Source of the DNA: CBDCUW01 sp963734865
Lineage (GTDB): Bacteria > Planctomycetota > Planctomycetia > Pirellulales > Pirellulaceae
Length of the DNA stretch: 64,000 nt
Direction of reading: 5' to 3'
NCBI GenBank assembly: GCA_963734865.1
Contig: CAVTIV010000022.1
Location: forward strand, 124,001-188,000
In this document: positions 63,300 through 64,000 of the stretch, piece after piece
Layout: every line of letters begins with the position of its first letter
Numbering within the stretch: the first letter of the stretch is position 1
Program-made: the position numbers and the translations under genes
Notes under the pieces: generated by a model
Databases searched by the model: none
What the model saw: only the letters and a program-made list of their open reading frames with translations
Told to the model about the DNA's origin: nothing

Positions 63300-63545
63300 C
63301 TACTGATCTACCGGTTCGATCACACAGATAAACTCGCCGACCACTCGGATGTCGTCCGCCTCCTCACTGGATATTTCAATTGGCTGGTAATCTTTGTTGA
63401 GCGGTTCGAGCTGAATCGTCTGATGTTCCCAGCCATCTTCCGTTGCATGCTTGACGGAATGATAACGCTTGACGATGTAACGGCCGCCATCTTCTGGGTC
63501 GGTCTGCGTATTGACTTGAACCAATAGGAAACCGAAGTCAACGAG
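63300..63545 (-). pseudogene. C-terminal fragment of an S24/LexA-like peptidase
   Basis: The sequence GFLLVQVNTQTDPEDGGRYI, then VKRYHSVKHATEDGW and QLEPLNKDYQPIEI, matches the C-terminal half of S24-type self-cleaving repressors, where VKRY contains the catalytic Lys. The N-terminal DNA-binding part and the catalytic Ser region are absent: a stop lies just upstream in this frame. It is a truncated gene or one disrupted further upstream. Confidence 0.5.
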
Positions 63546-63768
63546 ACAGCTTCAGATGATGGTAACCAATCACAAAATGCCGACACGCCGACAGTGCAGC
63601 CTTCGAAGCGGGCGCGGTAGTAACGCGATTTACCCGGCGCCCCCCTACAGATTTCTGCGAGCGGACTTACCACCCAAGGCTCCTGCCTCAGGTGGTACTC
63701 GCAATCGCGCTTCGCGATAAGGGTGAACACACGGGCTGAGCGATCCGACCACAGGCACAGTCGCTGAA

Positions 63769-64000
63769 TCAGGAAATCACGAACTCCGTATACAGAGCCT
63801 GACAAGCGGTCGAGTAAGAAACTCGAAGGCGGCGTGTTTCAGGCAGAAGCTGAATACAAGCGGTCGTATACCAGTAATCGCTGTGCATGCAGAGAGTTAA
63901 CCGCGATGGCGACTCTGCGGGGCCATGATTCGCCATTTGTTTTGCGAGTGTGTCCGGGTTCAGCAGTATGTTGTTTTGTTCGATATCACTGAGAGCCTGT
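63769..64000 (-). CDS. Partial open frame at the window edge, unknown
   Basis: The minus strand is open from the window end to TGA at 63769-63771, encoding ALSDIEQNNILLNPDTLAKQ and ending ACQALYTEFVIS. It looks protein-like but no family was recognised and the start lies outside the window. Confidence 0.25.
   Translation of the reverse strand, partial: QALSDIEQNNILLNPDTLAKQMANHGPAESPSRLTLCMHSDYWYTTACIQLLPETRRLRVSYSTACQALYTEFVIS

Noticed and set aside
63546..63805. A 161-codon minus frame overlapping the S24-like fragment
   Set aside because: It reads the S24 region out of frame and its upstream part has no recognisable similarity, so it was not called as a gene.

Overview
The window looks like chromosomal DNA of a planctomycete, most likely Pirellulales or Rhodopirellula-like. 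Pointers are a Ser/Thr kinase with tetratricopeptide repeats, a formylglycine sulfatase, a DUF1592 cytochrome-like protein beside a DUF1552 Tat protein, M56 peptidase sensors fused to TIGR03067 domains, YXWGXW repeats and a REP-type transposase. GC content is moderate and many start codons are preceded by AGGAG-like sites. No phage, plasmid backbone or CRISPR array was seen.

Layout. 1-5990: tail of an RTX protein, a kinase, a sialidase-like Tat protein and a REP-type transposase whose locus is bounded by 13-bp inverted repeats. 6073-12705: a tightly packed minus-strand operon of Enzyme I, GH130, glycosyltransferase and a second GH130. 12980-21055: a stress-type island on the minus strand (Hsp20 and DUF2294 relics, DUF3309, AI-2E transporter with a B12-like tail, DUF883-like, CsbD, a small repeat protein, YXWGXW protein, DUF2294), with a repeated upstream motif and two matching leader hairpins. 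21394-30890: DUF1080-like protein, RIO kinase, PQQ-type protein, DUF1592/DUF1552 pair and sulfatase. 31205-38694: a DUF998 fusion, then a plus-strand secreted polysaccharide locus (G8 protein and glycosidase-like proteins, one a pseudogene) and an orphan DUF1778 antitoxin. 39373-46536: relics (M28 peptidase, zeta-toxin-like, TIGR02452), a GntR-ABC transporter operon, an alpha/beta hydrolase and a TolB-like protein. 46591-59945: two divergent BlaI-M56 sensor units with very large sensor proteins, and downstream genes. 60000-64000: sparse region with a tRNA-like sequence, a four-helix-bundle gene, small proteins and an S24-like fragment.

Two features cut across the window. First, at least eleven genes are split by single-base frame changes although both halves stay well conserved; this points to uncorrected indels in the assembly, although decay cannot be excluded for some. 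Second, a composite dispersed repeat occurs at about 39.9, 45.4 and 62.4 kb. Its core hairpin keeps its pairing while the bases change, and on the minus strand it is followed by a U-rich tract. True gene relics (stop codons, lost domains) are separate from the frame changes and cluster at 12.9-13.4 kb and 37.8-46.5 kb.

Functional reading (inference): the operon at 6-12.7 kb probably makes and phosphorolyses a mannose-containing oligosaccharide, and it sits directly beside the stress island. The G8/glycosidase locus and the sulfatase suggest use of complex acidic or sulfated polysaccharide. The BlaI-M56 units are proteolytic signalling modules whose inducing signal is unknown.
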